From Marinobacter sp. ANT_B65 (GTDB taxonomy: Bacteria > Pseudomonadota > Gammaproteobacteria > Pseudomonadales > Oleiphilaceae), in contig NZ_NXGV01000005.1 in NCBI RefSeq assembly GCF_002407605.1, positions 158,829 to 222,828 on the forward strand: a stretch of 64,000 nucleotides of DNA. Direction: 5' to 3'. The position numbers and the translations under genes were made by a program. The notes beneath the pieces were generated by a model that did no database searches, was not told the DNA's origin, and was given only the letters and a program-made list of their open reading frames with translations. The stretch's first letter is position 1; each line of letters starts with the position of its first letter. This document shows positions 34,765 to 45,392 of the stretch, in pieces.

Positions 34765-36378
34765 CTATGGCTTTGCCCGCGATTTGGCCCGAACGGCTGG
34801 CAACCGGCCGGAAAGCATTGTCAGGAAGTGACTGGTGAGCAGTTGCGCCTGATCCACACTGCTTCCCAGATCCTCGGATTCCTGTCTGGCGCTTTCGCTG
34901 CTGCGGACAGACTCATCACCCAATGTAAGCAGTCGACTTACTTGTTGCTGTACCTGCAGGCTGAGAGCAGACTGCTCTTCCGTAGCCCCGGTCACTTCAT
35001 GGGTGCAGCTGGTAATAATGTCAATGTCCTTCAGGGTAGACGTGAGTGCCTTGCTGGCCTCGCTGCCCATGAAGGTGGTTTGCTTGCAGGCGCTGGCGCC
35101 ACGATCAATAACCTCCACGACGTTATGGGTTTCGCTTTGTAAAGCGTCGATAATTTCCTCAATTTTTTGCGTGGATTCATGGGTACGCTGGGCCAGTCCG
35201 CGGACTTCATCCGCAACGACGGCGAAACCACGCCCCGCATCGCCGGCCCGTGCAGCTTCAATAGCCGCGTTGAGCGCCAGCAGATTGGTTTGCTTGGCAA
35301 TATCGGAAATCACGTCGAGTACCAGCCCGATCGTGTCACTTTTTTCTGACAGAGCAGTTATTCGCTCGTTGGCTGCGGAGAGCTGGTTTTGCAGGTTCGA
35401 CAGATTGTCGTTCATTATCTGCATCTGCTGCTGGCAGTGAACGGCCGATTTACTGGCGTCTATGGTCGCGTCATGGGTTCTGTTTGTCAGCTCACTGACA
35501 CTTCTGACGCTGCGCGCGAGTTCGTCAAATGCCTGGGTAATGCTATGGATATCCTCGCGTTGACTGCGAATGCTGGAGACTGAATGCGATACCCACTCAA
35601 TCGCACGCTGTTTGTTTCCGTGCAGTTGCCCGACATTGGTGTGCATACGGGCTGAAACCGCGCGCAGAGTCGCGTCACGTTTTTGCCGGTCGAACTCAAT
35701 CCATGCGCTTTCATCACGGCGACCGGTATAGATCCATGGCATAGCCGGATGAGCGCCGTGACAGGCGGCCCTTGCGCTCCGGACCATGGGGCGTGTCAGC
35801 CAATGCAGAATCAGAAAAACTGCCAGTAACAGCAGTTGAAGAAACGCCAGGCTTGAGGCGGGCAGTGCCGTCAGGCCAAGAGCCAGGAGCCCGGTCGCCA
35901 GCACTCCGTACAGGCAGAGCAGCTTCCATGGCAGAGCTGGACTGATGGCAAGAAAGCGCCGGGGAACATTGCCTTGATTCCAGGCAGCGTAAGCCAATTC
36001 CGCCCGCTTGATCTGGGCGCGATCTGGGAGTACACGGACAGACTGATACTCAACAATCCGGCCTTGACTAAATATTGGCGTTACAAACGCGTCCACCCAG
36101 TAGTGGTCACCATTTTTACACCGGTTTTTTACAATCCCGCGCCATGAGTCACCATTTTGTATGGTTTGCCACAGGTCGCCAAAGGCTCCCGGTGGCATGT
36201 CGGGGTGTCGTATAACGTTATGGTGCTGGCCTATCAGCTCATCGGCGGTATAGCCGGAAACCTCCGAGAACGCCTCATTGGCTGCGGTAATCCGGCCATC
36301 CAGGTCTGTAGTGGTAATAAGATTCAGATCACCCGGATAGGTGCGCTCATTCCGGGTGACAGGTTCATTTCTGCGCAT
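34765..36378 (-). CDS. Aer-like PAS chemoreceptor (methyl-accepting)
   Basis: A 537-residue receptor. The N-terminal PAS domain ([41 protein letters not shown]) is the Aer type that binds FAD and senses redox or oxygen. Two adjacent hydrophobic helices lie near residues 155-200 ([33 protein letters not shown]). The cytoplasmic signalling tip holds the usual [17 protein letters not shown] segment for CheA/CheW. No periplasmic domain. ATG at 36378 (MRRNEP) has AAGGCGA upstream; a longer frame to 36540 adds 54 residues of no family character. Confidence 0.88.
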   Translation of the reverse strand: MRRNEPVTRNERTYPGDLNLITTTDLDGRITAANEAFSEVSGYTADELIGQHHNVIRHPDMPPGAFGDLWQTIQNGDSWRGIVKNRCKNGDHYWVDAFVTPIFSQGRIVEYQSVRVLPDRAQIKRAELAYAAWNQGNVPRRFLAISPALPWKLLCLYGVLATGLLALGLTALPASSLAFLQLLLLAVFLILHWLTRPMVRSARAACHGAHPAMPWIYTGRRDESAWIEFDRQKRDATLRAVSARMHTNVGQLHGNKQRAIEWVSHSVSSIRSQREDIHSITQAFDELARSVRSVSELTNRTHDATIDASKSAVHCQQQMQIMNDNLSNLQNQLSAANERITALSEKSDTIGLVLDVISDIAKQTNLLALNAAIEAARAGDAGRGFAVVADEVRGLAQRTHESTQKIEEIIDALQSETHNVVEVIDRGASACKQTTFMGSEASKALTSTLKDIDIITSCTHEVTGATEEQSALSLQVQQQVSRLLTLGDESVRSSESARQESEDLGSSVDQAQLLTSHFLTMLSGRLPAVRAKSRAKP

Positions 36379-36668
36379 TCGGTAAGTCGCCTTTTTTATT
36401 GCTTTTATATAGTGCGAAGCCTGCCTTCTGGCCGGGCTCTGTGCCTGTGGAGGCACATCAATGAATCTGATGTTGACCAGTCTGCGATGAAATTTACCTT
36501 GGGGATATCCATAAAATGCAAAAGATGAATATAGGTTCATTTTTAATTATCATGCCATCCCGGAGACCTGCTTTTGCGTAGCATGGACAGATAGTGGTTG
36601 GTTTCCTTCTATGCTGATAGTGCGTAGCCCGTGGGGTGCGGGCTGGACTATGAGGAGTGGGGCACTAG

Positions 36669-38342
36669 ATGCAGTTTGAGCAGCAGCAAGATTTCAGAGC
36701 TTTGGTGGAGCAATACCCTCGCGCCATCATGTTGGTCACCAAAGAGTCCAGGATTACCTACGTAAACTGCATGTTTCGTTCAGTGACCGGCTATGGGCAG
36801 GATGAGGTGGTGGGCCAGCCACCCTCGATTCTGAGTTCCGGGCTGCATGCACCGGAATTCTACCAGGCCATGTGGCAGACATTGAGCAGCGAGGGACGCT
36901 GGGAAGGGTTGATCTGGAACCGGAAAAAAAGCGGAGAGGTCTACCCGCAATGGCTCAGCATTTACCCTATGAATCTTGAAGGGCGACAGGCCTATGTCGG
37001 CATGTTTATGGATATGGGCGAACGAACCGGTGTGGATGAGCGTCTGGCATCACTCGCCTATTACGACCCCCTTACGGAGCTACCCAATCGCTCTTTATTT
37101 CAGGAGTTTCTGAAAGCCCGGGTCAGTCAGCATTCTCTTGATGGTGCCTGCTTTTCTGTTTTGTTTATTGATCTGGATTTTTTCAAGTCGATCAATGATC
37201 TGCATGGGCATGAGTGTGGCGATGGTGTGCTGAAACAGGCTGCCATGTGTATTCAGAGCGTGGTTGGCAAGGTTGATGTGGTTGCACGGCTGTCAGGTGA
37301 CGAGTTTGCGGTTATTGTAGAACTGCAAGGCATGGAGGAGTTGAAGGAGGTCTGTCAGCGCATGATTCAGGCTTTCCGTGCTCCAGTGATTGTTGGCCAG
37401 CGGGAGTATTTTCTCTCGGCTTCGGTAGGGGCGGCGGTTTTCCCCATACATGGGAAAAGTGGTACGGAGCTTCTGCAGAAAGCCGATAGGGCCATGTATG
37501 CAGCAAAGCTGGCTGGGCGGGCCTGCTACCGTATATACAGCGAGGCAGATGATGCGCAGGGGCGTCTTGAACAGCGCCTCTCTGAGGCTCTGGTAACATC
37601 ACTGAAAACCTCACCAGATGAGTTTCGTGTGGTGTATCAGCCTCAATATGATCTCCGCTCAGGGCAGGCTGTGGGCATGGAAGCTCTGTTGCGCTGGGAT
37701 CATCCGGATTTCGGCCCGGTATCGCCTGCCGACTTTGTTCCGCTGGCAGAACGCCGGGGCCTGATTCATGAAATGACACAGTATCTGGTACGCGGGATAC
37801 TGGCAGACCTTCTGGCGTTCCCCCCGGAGCGGAGTGAGTTCCGGCTGGCGATTAACATTTCGGCCCGTCAAATCACGGATGCCCGGCTGGGCCTGGTTAT
37901 CGGCCCGCTGTTCAAGCGTATTCAGGAACTGGGCTGGCAGCTGGAAATCGAGATCACTGAAACCCATATCATGCACCTTACCAGGCAGTGTCTGGAAACG
38001 CTCAAGGAATTCCGGGATCAGGGTGTTGGGATAGCTATCGATGATTTTGGCACTGGTTACTCTTCGCTGGCGTATCTGCAGAACCTGCCAGTACAGGTGC
38101 TCAAAATAGACCGGCAGTTTATCCGTCGCCTGGGCACGGAGAACAGTGATTCCCGGATAGTGTCCGCTATTTTAGGTATTGCGGAAGCTCTGGAGCTGGA
38201 AGTCGTGGCTGAAGGCATCGAAAACCAGGCTCAGTATCAGGAGCTTCGTGGGCTGGATTGCCAGCGGGGACAGGGGTTTTTAATGGCCCGGCCGCAGCCC
38301 TGGGAGCAGATCAGGATGATGATGCTTGATCCATATCATTAA
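36669..38342 (+). CDS. PAS-GGDEF-EAL cyclic-di-GMP signalling protein
   Basis: A 557-residue soluble protein. A PAS domain (residues 10-125) is followed by a diguanylate cyclase domain with LSGDEFAVIV (SGDEF instead of GGDEF, often still active) and a phosphodiesterase EAL domain with MEALLRWDHP, NISARQ, EITETHIM, IAIDDFGTGYSSLAYLQNLP and VVAEGIE, so most catalytic residues look intact. It may make, break or only bind c-di-GMP. AGGAG upstream supports ATG at 36669. It lies next to the Aer-like receptor on the other strand. Confidence 0.93.
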   Translation: MQFEQQQDFRALVEQYPRAIMLVTKESRITYVNCMFRSVTGYGQDEVVGQPPSILSSGLHAPEFYQAMWQTLSSEGRWEGLIWNRKKSGEVYPQWLSIYPMNLEGRQAYVGMFMDMGERTGVDERLASLAYYDPLTELPNRSLFQEFLKARVSQHSLDGACFSVLFIDLDFFKSINDLHGHECGDGVLKQAAMCIQSVVGKVDVVARLSGDEFAVIVELQGMEELKEVCQRMIQAFRAPVIVGQREYFLSASVGAAVFPIHGKSGTELLQKADRAMYAAKLAGRACYRIYSEADDAQGRLEQRLSEALVTSLKTSPDEFRVVYQPQYDLRSGQAVGMEALLRWDHPDFGPVSPADFVPLAERRGLIHEMTQYLVRGILADLLAFPPERSEFRLAINISARQITDARLGLVIGPLFKRIQELGWQLEIEITETHIMHLTRQCLETLKEFRDQGVGIAIDDFGTGYSSLAYLQNLPVQVLKIDRQFIRRLGTENSDSRIVSAILGIAEALELEVVAEGIENQAQYQELRGLDCQRGQGFLMARPQPWEQIRMMMLDPYH

Positions 38343-38493
38343 TGTTTGAAATTGAGGGATGTGTTCGCATGGTTTGCAACATATGGCCAGGCAGTTTGGA
38401 TTAAGATGTTTCGGATCGTTAATGATTGTTGCGGGATTGTGCGCGGTGCTTGGCGGACAGTAACGCGCATCAAATCCTTGATTTACGGAACTT

Positions 38494-39468
38494 ATGCCAA
38501 ACACACTAACAAAACAGGATCTGGACGCTTATGTCCGTATCGATCGGGTGTGTTGTAAACCGTGGCTCCGGATTATTGGGCTGATATCCGGCCTTTCGGT
38601 TACCGGGTGCAGGTCCCGGTATGTGAGCAAACCAGTGAGCGGGCTGGCCTGGGTAACCACCAGTGCGGGTAAGGTTATTTGCCTGTACGTTGGTCAGGAA
38701 ATGGAAATTGGGCACTGTCGCGCATCGGAGCAGTTACTGCTATTTGCCTCCGCAGGAGAAGTGTCTGTTTCATGTTCCGGTGGAAGCTGGCAGTCACTGG
38801 ACATGCCGACCCAGGTTTGCTCAGGGGATGAGTTTGATCTCAGATTTTCAGAAAACAGCCGGCTTGTTGTCCTGAAACCAGCGCTTGAGTTGTTTCCTGA
38901 TGCCCTGCGGGCAGGGGTTCTCCGTCAGTTTCCGGCCATGTCTCCCCCGATAAAAAAATACCTTGAAAGCATGAGGTTCTACTTCGATAACGCTCATGCC
39001 AGGGCACTTACCCGCGAGCTTTTGGGGCAGTTGGCAAGATTTCAGGCTGGCGGCCCGGTCGCGGTTGTTCCGAAAATGCAGCCTTTGGATCGCCGACTGC
39101 GGCGGGCGATTGAAAAAATTGAACAGAATCCGGGCTGGGAATTTAATCTGGAGGAGCTTGCCAGATACGCAGGTGCCAGCGAACGTAATCTTTATTATCT
39201 GATGAAGAACAATACAGGTATGACGCCCTACCGGTTTTACCAGCGCCAACGCCTCATCCGGGTTCGGCGTCGTCTGGTGGATTGTCAGGCGAGTGAGGCT
39301 CATATCTCCCGGTATGCTGCAGATGAAGGATTCTCCCATCTGGGCCGTTTTGCGGCGCTTTACCGGGAGCACTTCGGTGAGCTACCCAGTCAGACAGTTC
39401 GGCGCCGGCAGCACCTGTATGAAGCTGAGGCAGAAGCGGGTGAATTGTCCTGCGAAATGCTGGTATAG
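38494..39468 (+). CDS. AraC-family transcriptional regulator
   Basis: A 324-residue protein. The last 95 residues form the double helix-turn-helix of AraC (NLEELARYAGASERNLYYLMKNN, MTPYRFYQRQRLIRVRRRL, ISRYAADEGFSHLGRFAALY). The N-terminal 200 residues are a variable effector domain not recognised. It ends 72 bases before the RND pump gene, which runs toward it. A bidirectional terminator lies between. It may control a pump or quorum-like response, but nothing in the sequence fixes the target. Confidence 0.85.
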   Translation: MPNTLTKQDLDAYVRIDRVCCKPWLRIIGLISGLSVTGCRSRYVSKPVSGLAWVTTSAGKVICLYVGQEMEIGHCRASEQLLLFASAGEVSVSCSGGSWQSLDMPTQVCSGDEFDLRFSENSRLVVLKPALELFPDALRAGVLRQFPAMSPPIKKYLESMRFYFDNAHARALTRELLGQLARFQAGGPVAVVPKMQPLDRRLRRAIEKIEQNPGWEFNLEELARYAGASERNLYYLMKNNTGMTPYRFYQRQRLIRVRRRLVDCQASEAHISRYAADEGFSHLGRFAALYREHFGELPSQTVRRRQHLYEAEAEAGELSCEMLV

Positions 39469-39485
39469 AGTTTAATGAAGACAGT

Positions 39486-39524
39486 AAAAAGCCGGGATAA
39501 CCAAAAGGTCAGCCCGGCTTTTTT
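39486..39524. terminator. Bidirectional terminator between araC-type gene and RND pump
   Basis: AAAAAGCCGGG and CCCGGCTTTTTT flank a 16-base loop. The A run on one side and T run on the other make it a rho-independent terminator for both the AraC-type gene (plus) and the RND pump gene (minus). Confidence 0.85.
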
Positions 39525-39540
39525 GTTTGCTGCTGGCCGG

Positions 39541-42500
39541 TCAGGGGGTTGTAGATACCTGGCTTTGTGCTGCGGCCTGAACCTCTTTTTCTTCATTGTG
39601 ATCGCGAGCCAGCAGAATATAGAACGCGGGCAATACGAACACAGTGAACAAAGTGCCTATGCCAAGCCCGGCACTGATAGTCAGTCCAATGGCAAAGCGG
39701 CTTTCGGCACCGGGGCCAGCTGCAAGCAGTAGTGGCACCATGGCAAAGATCAGTGCCAGTGAGGTCATTATGATCGGCCTTAAACGAATGGCCGCGGCCT
39801 CAATGACGGCTTCCACTTTGCCAAAGCCTTTTTCTTTCTGCAGCTGGTTGGCAAACTCCACGATCAGTATTCCGTTCTTGGATACAACCCCGATCAGAGT
39901 AATCAGACCTACCTGCGTATAGATATTCATCGTTGCAAAGCCGAGCACTATGAACGCCATGGCTCCGGCCACGGACATGGGTACCGAAATCAGAATGATA
40001 AACGGATCGCGCCAGCTCTCGAACTGGGCTGCAAGTACCAGGTAGATAACCAGCAACGACAGGAAGAAGGTTACAACCAGTGCGCTGCCCTGATTCGCCA
40101 GTTGCCGGCTCTGCCCTGTGTAATCGTAGGTGAAGCCCTGAGGGAATACCTCGTCTGCGGTTTGCTGCACAAAGTCCATAGCCGTACCTGCGGCAATCCC
40201 CGGCATGATGACCCCTTGCAGAGTCAGAGAGTTCTGCTGGTTGAACTGTGTGCGGTTTGAAGGCTCTACATCGTGGCTAAAGCTTACAACGCTGCCCAGA
40301 GGGACAAGCGTGCCTTCGCCTGTGCGGATGTAATAATCGTTCAGCGCTTGTTCGTCCAGCCGGAACTGTTGATCAACCTGAGGAATTACCTGATAGGACC
40401 TGCCTTCCATGCTGAAACGGTTAATGTACCCGCCGCCAAGCATGCTGGACAGTGACTGCCCGACATCCTGCATGGAAAGCCCGAGATCAGCGACCCGGTC
40501 GCGATCGACGTTGATGCGGGTCACTGGACGATCGAAGTTAATGGATTTTTGCAGGAACATGAAGTTGCCGCTGCCCATTGCTTTGCCCAGTAATTCATCC
40601 GCTACCTGGTCGAGTTGTTCGTAGCTGTTACCTGTTGTGATCACAAACTGGAACGGCAGACCGCCACCGGATCCGGGTAAGGACGGCCTGGGAAATACTG
40701 CTGTCTGCAGGCCAGTTACATTCTTGAGCTCGGCGTCAAGCTGCGGCTGGGCCTGGAACTGGCTGACGTCCCGTTTGCTCCAGGGCTCCATCTTGAAACC
40801 ACCGAACACAGCGTTTGGCGCGGTAATGCCTACGATCATGAAGTCTTCAGAGTAACCGGGCACGGTGGACAAGCGTTCCTGAACTTCCTCTCCATGTTCC
40901 AGAAGATAGTCCAGAGTAGATGTCTGTGGCCCCAGACCCTGATAGAACAGAATGCCCTGGTCTTCGGTGGGTGCCAACTCGTTCTGGCTCATCATCGCCA
41001 TGAAGTAGATGGAGCCCAGTACGATCAGTGCAAAAAAGACCACTACGGACTTTGTTTGCATCAGGGAACCGAGCGCCGCTTTGTAGCCTGAAGAGATACC
41101 GTTGAATGTGCGCTCTACCAGGACCTCGAATTTTCCGGGATTACCGTGTGGTTTGAGGACTTTGGCAGACAGCATGGGTGAAAGGGTAAGGGCGACGATA
41201 CCCGAAATTACGACCGTACCGGCCAGGGTGAAAGCGAACTCGGTAAACAGGGAACCAACCAGTCCGCCCATAAACCCGATAGGTGCATAGACTGCAACCA
41301 GGGTGGTGGTCATGGCGATAATCGGCACAGCCATCTCCCGTGCGCCATGCAAGGCTGCCTCAAACCGCGATTCGCCTTCTTCAATATGCCGGTGTACGTT
41401 TTCTACCATGATGATGGCATCGTCCACCACCAGGCCGATGGCCAGAACCATGGATAAGAGCGTCAGCAGGTTCAGAGAGAACCCGAATATATGCATGAAA
41501 AAGGCGCCGCCAATCAGCGACAGCGGAACCGCAACAGAGGGTACGATAGACGCGCGAATGGATCCCAGGCACAGGAACACCACCACAAGTACAATACCCA
41601 TAGCTTCAAGCAGGGTACGGATAACCTCGTTTATGGAGTCCTCAATAAAATCTGATGCGTCATAGGCAAGGCGGACCTTAAGGTCACCCGGTAACTGGCT
41701 TTCGATATCCGGAAGGTCACCTTTTACCAGACCCGCAACCGTAAGAGGGTTGGCGCCTGGTGCCAGTTCGATCGCCACGTAAGTGGCGGGCTGGCCTTTG
41801 TATAGTGCCAATGCATCGTAAGTTTCTGACCCCAGTTCCACCCGGGCGATGTCCTGGAGCCGGATCTGAGTCCCATTGGCCTGCTTGACCACAAGATTAC
41901 GGAATTCGTCCGGATCCGCTACATCCGTATCGCTGGTCATGCTGACTTCAGTGTAGGTGCCTTTGGTATTGCCTACGGCTGCCTGGTAGTTGTTTGCGCG
42001 AAGCTTGGCAACAACCTCTTGAGGTGTCATATCAACGGCGGCCAGGCGTTCCGGATCGAGCCAGATGCGCAAGGCAAACTTGCGGCCGAGCAGTTGTGCT
42101 TTACCAACGCCAGCCAGCGCCTGGAGTCTGGGTTGCACCACCCGGGTAAGGTAATCGGTAATCTGCGGAACAGCCATGTCTGAGCTGTAGAAGGCAATGT
42201 ACATCAGTGCCGTAGAGTCACCGGTGGTGGACGTGATCACCGGGTCCTGCGCGTCGGCAGGCAGAACGTTGCGCTGACTGGCAACTTTTGCCTGTATCTC
42301 GGCCAGTGCAGCATTGGCGTCGTAGTTCAGTACCATTTTGGCTTCAATGGTCGACGTGCCCTGCGAGCTTGTAGATGTCAGGTAATCAATGCCACTGGCT
42401 TCTGCAATGGCCTGCTGCAGGGGCGTGGTAATAAAACCTTTGATCAGATCTGAGCTGGCGCCCGGGTAGGCCGTTGTGACCGTGACCGTGGTGCTTTCCA

Positions 42501-42618
42501 GCTCCGGATATTGCCGGATCTCCATCTCCATTGCGGCCCGGGCGCCGAGCAGCAGGATAAGAAGACTGACCACCGTCGCCAGTACGGGACGATGGATGAA
42601 AATGTCGGTGAATCGCAT
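39541..42618 (-). CDS. RND-family (HAE1-type) efflux pump inner-membrane transporter
   Basis: A 1025-residue proton-driven pump with 12 predicted membrane helices and two large periplasmic loops. Family marks are FIHRPVLATVVSLLILLLG at the N-terminus, the proton-relay helix GLVVDDAIIMVENVHR, and the C-terminal repeat GVVSKNGILIVEFANQ. Relatives include MexB, MdtB and AcrB; the drug range cannot be told. Its ATG overlaps the stop of the adaptor gene (TAATG). No outer-membrane TolC-like gene is adjacent. Confidence 0.93.
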   Translation of the reverse strand: MRFTDIFIHRPVLATVVSLLILLLGARAAMEMEIRQYPELESTTVTVTTAYPGASSDLIKGFITTPLQQAIAEASGIDYLTSTSSQGTSTIEAKMVLNYDANAALAEIQAKVASQRNVLPADAQDPVITSTTGDSTALMYIAFYSSDMAVPQITDYLTRVVQPRLQALAGVGKAQLLGRKFALRIWLDPERLAAVDMTPQEVVAKLRANNYQAAVGNTKGTYTEVSMTSDTDVADPDEFRNLVVKQANGTQIRLQDIARVELGSETYDALALYKGQPATYVAIELAPGANPLTVAGLVKGDLPDIESQLPGDLKVRLAYDASDFIEDSINEVIRTLLEAMGIVLVVVFLCLGSIRASIVPSVAVPLSLIGGAFFMHIFGFSLNLLTLLSMVLAIGLVVDDAIIMVENVHRHIEEGESRFEAALHGAREMAVPIIAMTTTLVAVYAPIGFMGGLVGSLFTEFAFTLAGTVVISGIVALTLSPMLSAKVLKPHGNPGKFEVLVERTFNGISSGYKAALGSLMQTKSVVVFFALIVLGSIYFMAMMSQNELAPTEDQGILFYQGLGPQTSTLDYLLEHGEEVQERLSTVPGYSEDFMIVGITAPNAVFGGFKMEPWSKRDVSQFQAQPQLDAELKNVTGLQTAVFPRPSLPGSGGGLPFQFVITTGNSYEQLDQVADELLGKAMGSGNFMFLQKSINFDRPVTRINVDRDRVADLGLSMQDVGQSLSSMLGGGYINRFSMEGRSYQVIPQVDQQFRLDEQALNDYYIRTGEGTLVPLGSVVSFSHDVEPSNRTQFNQQNSLTLQGVIMPGIAAGTAMDFVQQTADEVFPQGFTYDYTGQSRQLANQGSALVVTFFLSLLVIYLVLAAQFESWRDPFIILISVPMSVAGAMAFIVLGFATMNIYTQVGLITLIGVVSKNGILIVEFANQLQKEKGFGKVEAVIEAAAIRLRPIIMTSLALIFAMVPLLLAAGPGAESRFAIGLTISAGLGIGTLFTVFVLPAFYILLARDHNEEKEVQAAAQSQVSTTP

Positions 42619-43721
42619 TACTCAGATGCCTCCTGCGGCTGCTTTTCGTCGTCCTGAATCTCGACCCTCTGGCCGGCCCGGAGTCTCAGCAATCCTTTGG
42701 AAACCACTTTCTCGCCTGCTTCCAGGCCGGAGAGAATTGCAACCCGCTTATCCCGTGTCCGGCCTGCAGTGATAGTGCGACGATTGACAACCAGTACACC
42801 GTCATCGTTTTCCTCAATGGCAAATACGAAGTCGCCATAAGTGTTGTAGGAAATAGCGGTGCGGGGGATGGTCACCACGTCTTCGGCCTCTGGCTGCCTG
42901 GTCTGTATGGTTGCAAACATACCTGGACGCAGCAGGCTTTCCGGATTGTCCAGCGTGGCGCGGATACGAACGGTCCGGGTTTCCGGGTTCACAGAGGTGT
43001 TGATAGCACTGACCTTGCCTTCAAATTCCTGCTCGGGTACCGCCGCTACGGTGGCAATGACAGAGTAGCCTCGGGCAACGTTCGGCAGATTCTTCTCTGA
43101 CAGGGTGTAGTCCACGTAGATCGGGTTGAGCATATTGATTTCAACGATTGGTGTGCCGGTGGCAATGTATTCCCCTTGATCCACCATTCGAATACCCAGG
43201 GTACCGTCAAACGGGGCACGGATTATTTTCTTGCTCAGTTGGGCTTCAGCTTCGTTGACGCGTGCGCGCGCCGCGTCGAAGTTTGCTTTTGATTCGTCAT
43301 ACTGGGACTGGGATACTGCACGCTTTGGCAGCAGATCGGAGATACGCTTGAATTCCTGCTCTGCCAGCTGGGCTTCTGCTCGGCGGGTGCGCACGGCGGC
43401 CTCGTCAATTGCGGTGTTCAGACGGATCAGAATGTCGCCCTGTTTGACAGTGTCACCGGATTCAAAGTTAATACTTTCTATTACACCGGGAACTTCGTTG
43501 GCTACCTCAATGCCGTTAACGGCTGTGATACTGCCCACAGCCTTGACAGAGGGAGTCCAGGTTTCGGTCTGCGCTTCAGTGGCGGATATCTGCGCTGGCG
43601 GTTGAGGCTGTGACATCATTTCTTTCATCTGGCCAAACTGGTAAAACTTGTAGCCGAAGATGCCGCCAAGCACTACGCCAAGGAAAATGATTGCGATCAG
43701 GAAGCGGGAAGCAGTGCGCAT
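42618..43721 (-). CDS. RND efflux pump periplasmic adaptor (MFP) subunit
   Basis: A 367-residue membrane-fusion protein that links the RND pump to an outer-membrane channel. An N-terminal anchor (FLIAIIFLGVVLGGIFGYKFY) is followed by a lipoyl-like half (VKAVGSITAVNGIEVANEVPG), a coiled-coil hairpin (about residues 110-160) and a beta-barrel domain (FDGTLGIRMVDQGEYI). It is the first gene of a two-gene operon with the pump. Divergent from the J-domain gene. Confidence 0.92.
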   Translation of the reverse strand: MRTASRFLIAIIFLGVVLGGIFGYKFYQFGQMKEMMSQPQPPAQISATEAQTETWTPSVKAVGSITAVNGIEVANEVPGVIESINFESGDTVKQGDILIRLNTAIDEAAVRTRRAEAQLAEQEFKRISDLLPKRAVSQSQYDESKANFDAARARVNEAEAQLSKKIIRAPFDGTLGIRMVDQGEYIATGTPIVEINMLNPIYVDYTLSEKNLPNVARGYSVIATVAAVPEQEFEGKVSAINTSVNPETRTVRIRATLDNPESLLRPGMFATIQTRQPEAEDVVTIPRTAISYNTYGDFVFAIEENDDGVLVVNRRTITAGRTRDKRVAILSGLEAGEKVVSKGLLRLRAGQRVEIQDDEKQPQEASE

Positions 43722-43996
43722 AGTTCAGGTCCTGGGAATCTCTATCTGGTCTGGTGTTTGCCATGGGCAGGAAGGGACGACGGATAACCGTATTTTCCTT
43801 CCGGATCATTGCATGATAACAGACTGTTTGGATGCGGAAATTGTTGATCTGGGACAAAGCATAGCATCCTACAAAACTCAGGGGGCAATTGTCACTGGTT
43901 TGTAGGTACTTATAGCTAGCATTCTCGCAAGCCTGGCTGGCCTTGTCACAACAATCGGTGCCAGAATTACGACCTTATATCATTAAAGGATCAACC

Positions 43997-44494
43997 ATGC
44001 AGTGGATATTGGGCATCGCCTTGGCGGCAGCCGTCTTTGTGGTTCTGAAACAATGGGGTGGATTGTCGACAGAGAAGAAGAAAGCGGCCACCTGGAAAGC
44101 CATTCTTGTTGGTGGTGGCGCTTTGCTGGTGTTCATGGTTCTTACTGGCCGGGTACATGTCCTGACAGCTGCTGTCGCGGCGCTGATTCCATTGTTGCGT
44201 AAGTTGCCAGAGATCGTCCGGTATGTGCCGGCAGTGAATCGCTTCTTTTCGGGTGGTGATGCGGGCGGTCAAAGCAGAACTGGTGCGGAGCAGTCCGGGG
44301 AGGCACGCAGTGGCGCTATGTCTGAGCGTGAGGCCTGCGAAATACTGGGAGTTTCCGCTGCATGTTCGAAAGATGAAATTGTTATGGCTCACCGTCGGCT
44401 GATGCAGAAAATGCACCCGGACCGGGGCGGAAGCGATTATCTTGCAGCAAAGATCAACGAAGCGAAAAGTGTTTTGCTGCGTACCAGAGTGTAG
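43997..44494 (+). CDS. Small membrane-anchored J-domain protein
   Basis: A 165-residue protein. Two hydrophobic helices ([33 protein letters not shown]) precede a linker and a C-terminal J domain of the Pam18/Tim14 type ([21 protein letters not shown], with HPDRGGSDY). Such proteins recruit Hsp70 to a membrane. ATG at 43997 has AAAGGA six bases upstream and is preferred over an upstream frame to 43943. It meets a secretin-like gene three bases away, head to head. Confidence 0.85.
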   Translation: MQWILGIALAAAVFVVLKQWGGLSTEKKKAATWKAILVGGGALLVFMVLTGRVHVLTAAVAALIPLLRKLPEIVRYVPAVNRFFSGGDAGGQSRTGAEQSGEARSGAMSEREACEILGVSAACSKDEIVMAHRRLMQKMHPDRGGSDYLAAKINEAKSVLLRTRV

Positions 44495-44497
44495 GCT

Positions 44498-45286
44498 TCA
44501 GTGAACAATGTCGACTTTCACTTCAAAGCTCCGGTTGTCTGACCGGCTGCTCTTTACACTGTAGGCAATGCCCGATTGTTTGTGGGTAGACTCGGTCGAA
44601 GTGCTGCCCAAAGACACCCATTGGCCGGGTTCCACTCTGCGGATTGTCACTAAAGCCTGGGTTTCATAGCCATCCAGTTCGGCGGGGTCAGCCTCAAAAG
44701 ACATAATGTTCAGTTCTATTGCACGATCTGAAATTACCTGTGGGCTGACAACAAATCCACTGCGCGTCTCTACTTGCTCGAAGATAGCCGCCGGGTTTCT
44801 TCCTCCCTGCACGGCGAAGGGCAGAGTCCGTACCTGGCCAGACGTGATATGAGCTGACTGTCCGTCCATAACCATCAGGCTTCGTTCCCGCGAGCCACCG
44901 GTGCTTGTAACTCTGTGCTCAACCACTACACCAGCCCCGTTTCGTGTTGTTGTGACTCCGCCGCCAGAGCGTTTGCCGCCGATATCCTCCTGGGACCGCA
45001 CGGTTATCCTGACCTGTACCGGGGCAACGTCCAGGGTTTCGATTAACATGCCGATTTCGTCCAGCAATTGCTGGTCGCCACGAACAACGAGCTGCTGCCC
45101 GCTGGCGGTGACAGATACGGGCTCGCCGTGATAAAGCTCCCGCACCTGACTGGCCACATCCTCGCCAGCCCTGTTATTGAGCTGCCAGGCTCGGGAGTCA
45201 GCATGTGCTGAACCAGTTCCGGAGATGAGTGCGAGCATGAGTATAAAAAAGAACAGGAAGGTGTAATTCCGCAGATTTAATGTCAT
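44498..45286 (-). CDS. Short secretin-like exported protein
   Basis: A 262-residue exported protein with a signal peptide ending near SAHA/DSRAWQ. Residues 25-85 resemble the N1-type secretin domain (EPVSVTASGQQLVVRGDQQLLDEIGMLIETLDVAPVQVRI as two segments: VTASGQQLVVRGDQQ, MLIETLDVAPVQ). The second part looks like a shortened piece of the secretin region, without a full membrane pore. Unlikely to be a complete type II/IV secretin; may plug, scaffold or regulate. ATG at 45286 is preferred; the open frame extends to 45394 without support. Confidence 0.65.
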   Translation of the reverse strand: MTLNLRNYTFLFFFILMLALISGTGSAHADSRAWQLNNRAGEDVASQVRELYHGEPVSVTASGQQLVVRGDQQLLDEIGMLIETLDVAPVQVRITVRSQEDIGGKRSGGGVTTTRNGAGVVVEHRVTSTGGSRERSLMVMDGQSAHITSGQVRTLPFAVQGGRNPAAIFEQVETRSGFVVSPQVISDRAIELNIMSFEADPAELDGYETQALVTIRRVEPGQWVSLGSTSTESTHKQSGIAYSVKSSRSDNRSFEVKVDIVH

Positions 45287-45392
45287 TGCTGGTTCCCATT
45301 GTCTCTGAAAGTCCGGTTTTTCTGGTATTGATCTGCTAAAAAGCCCGGTTACGGGTTGCCAAGTTGAAAACCCGGGGTATATATTAGTAAGC

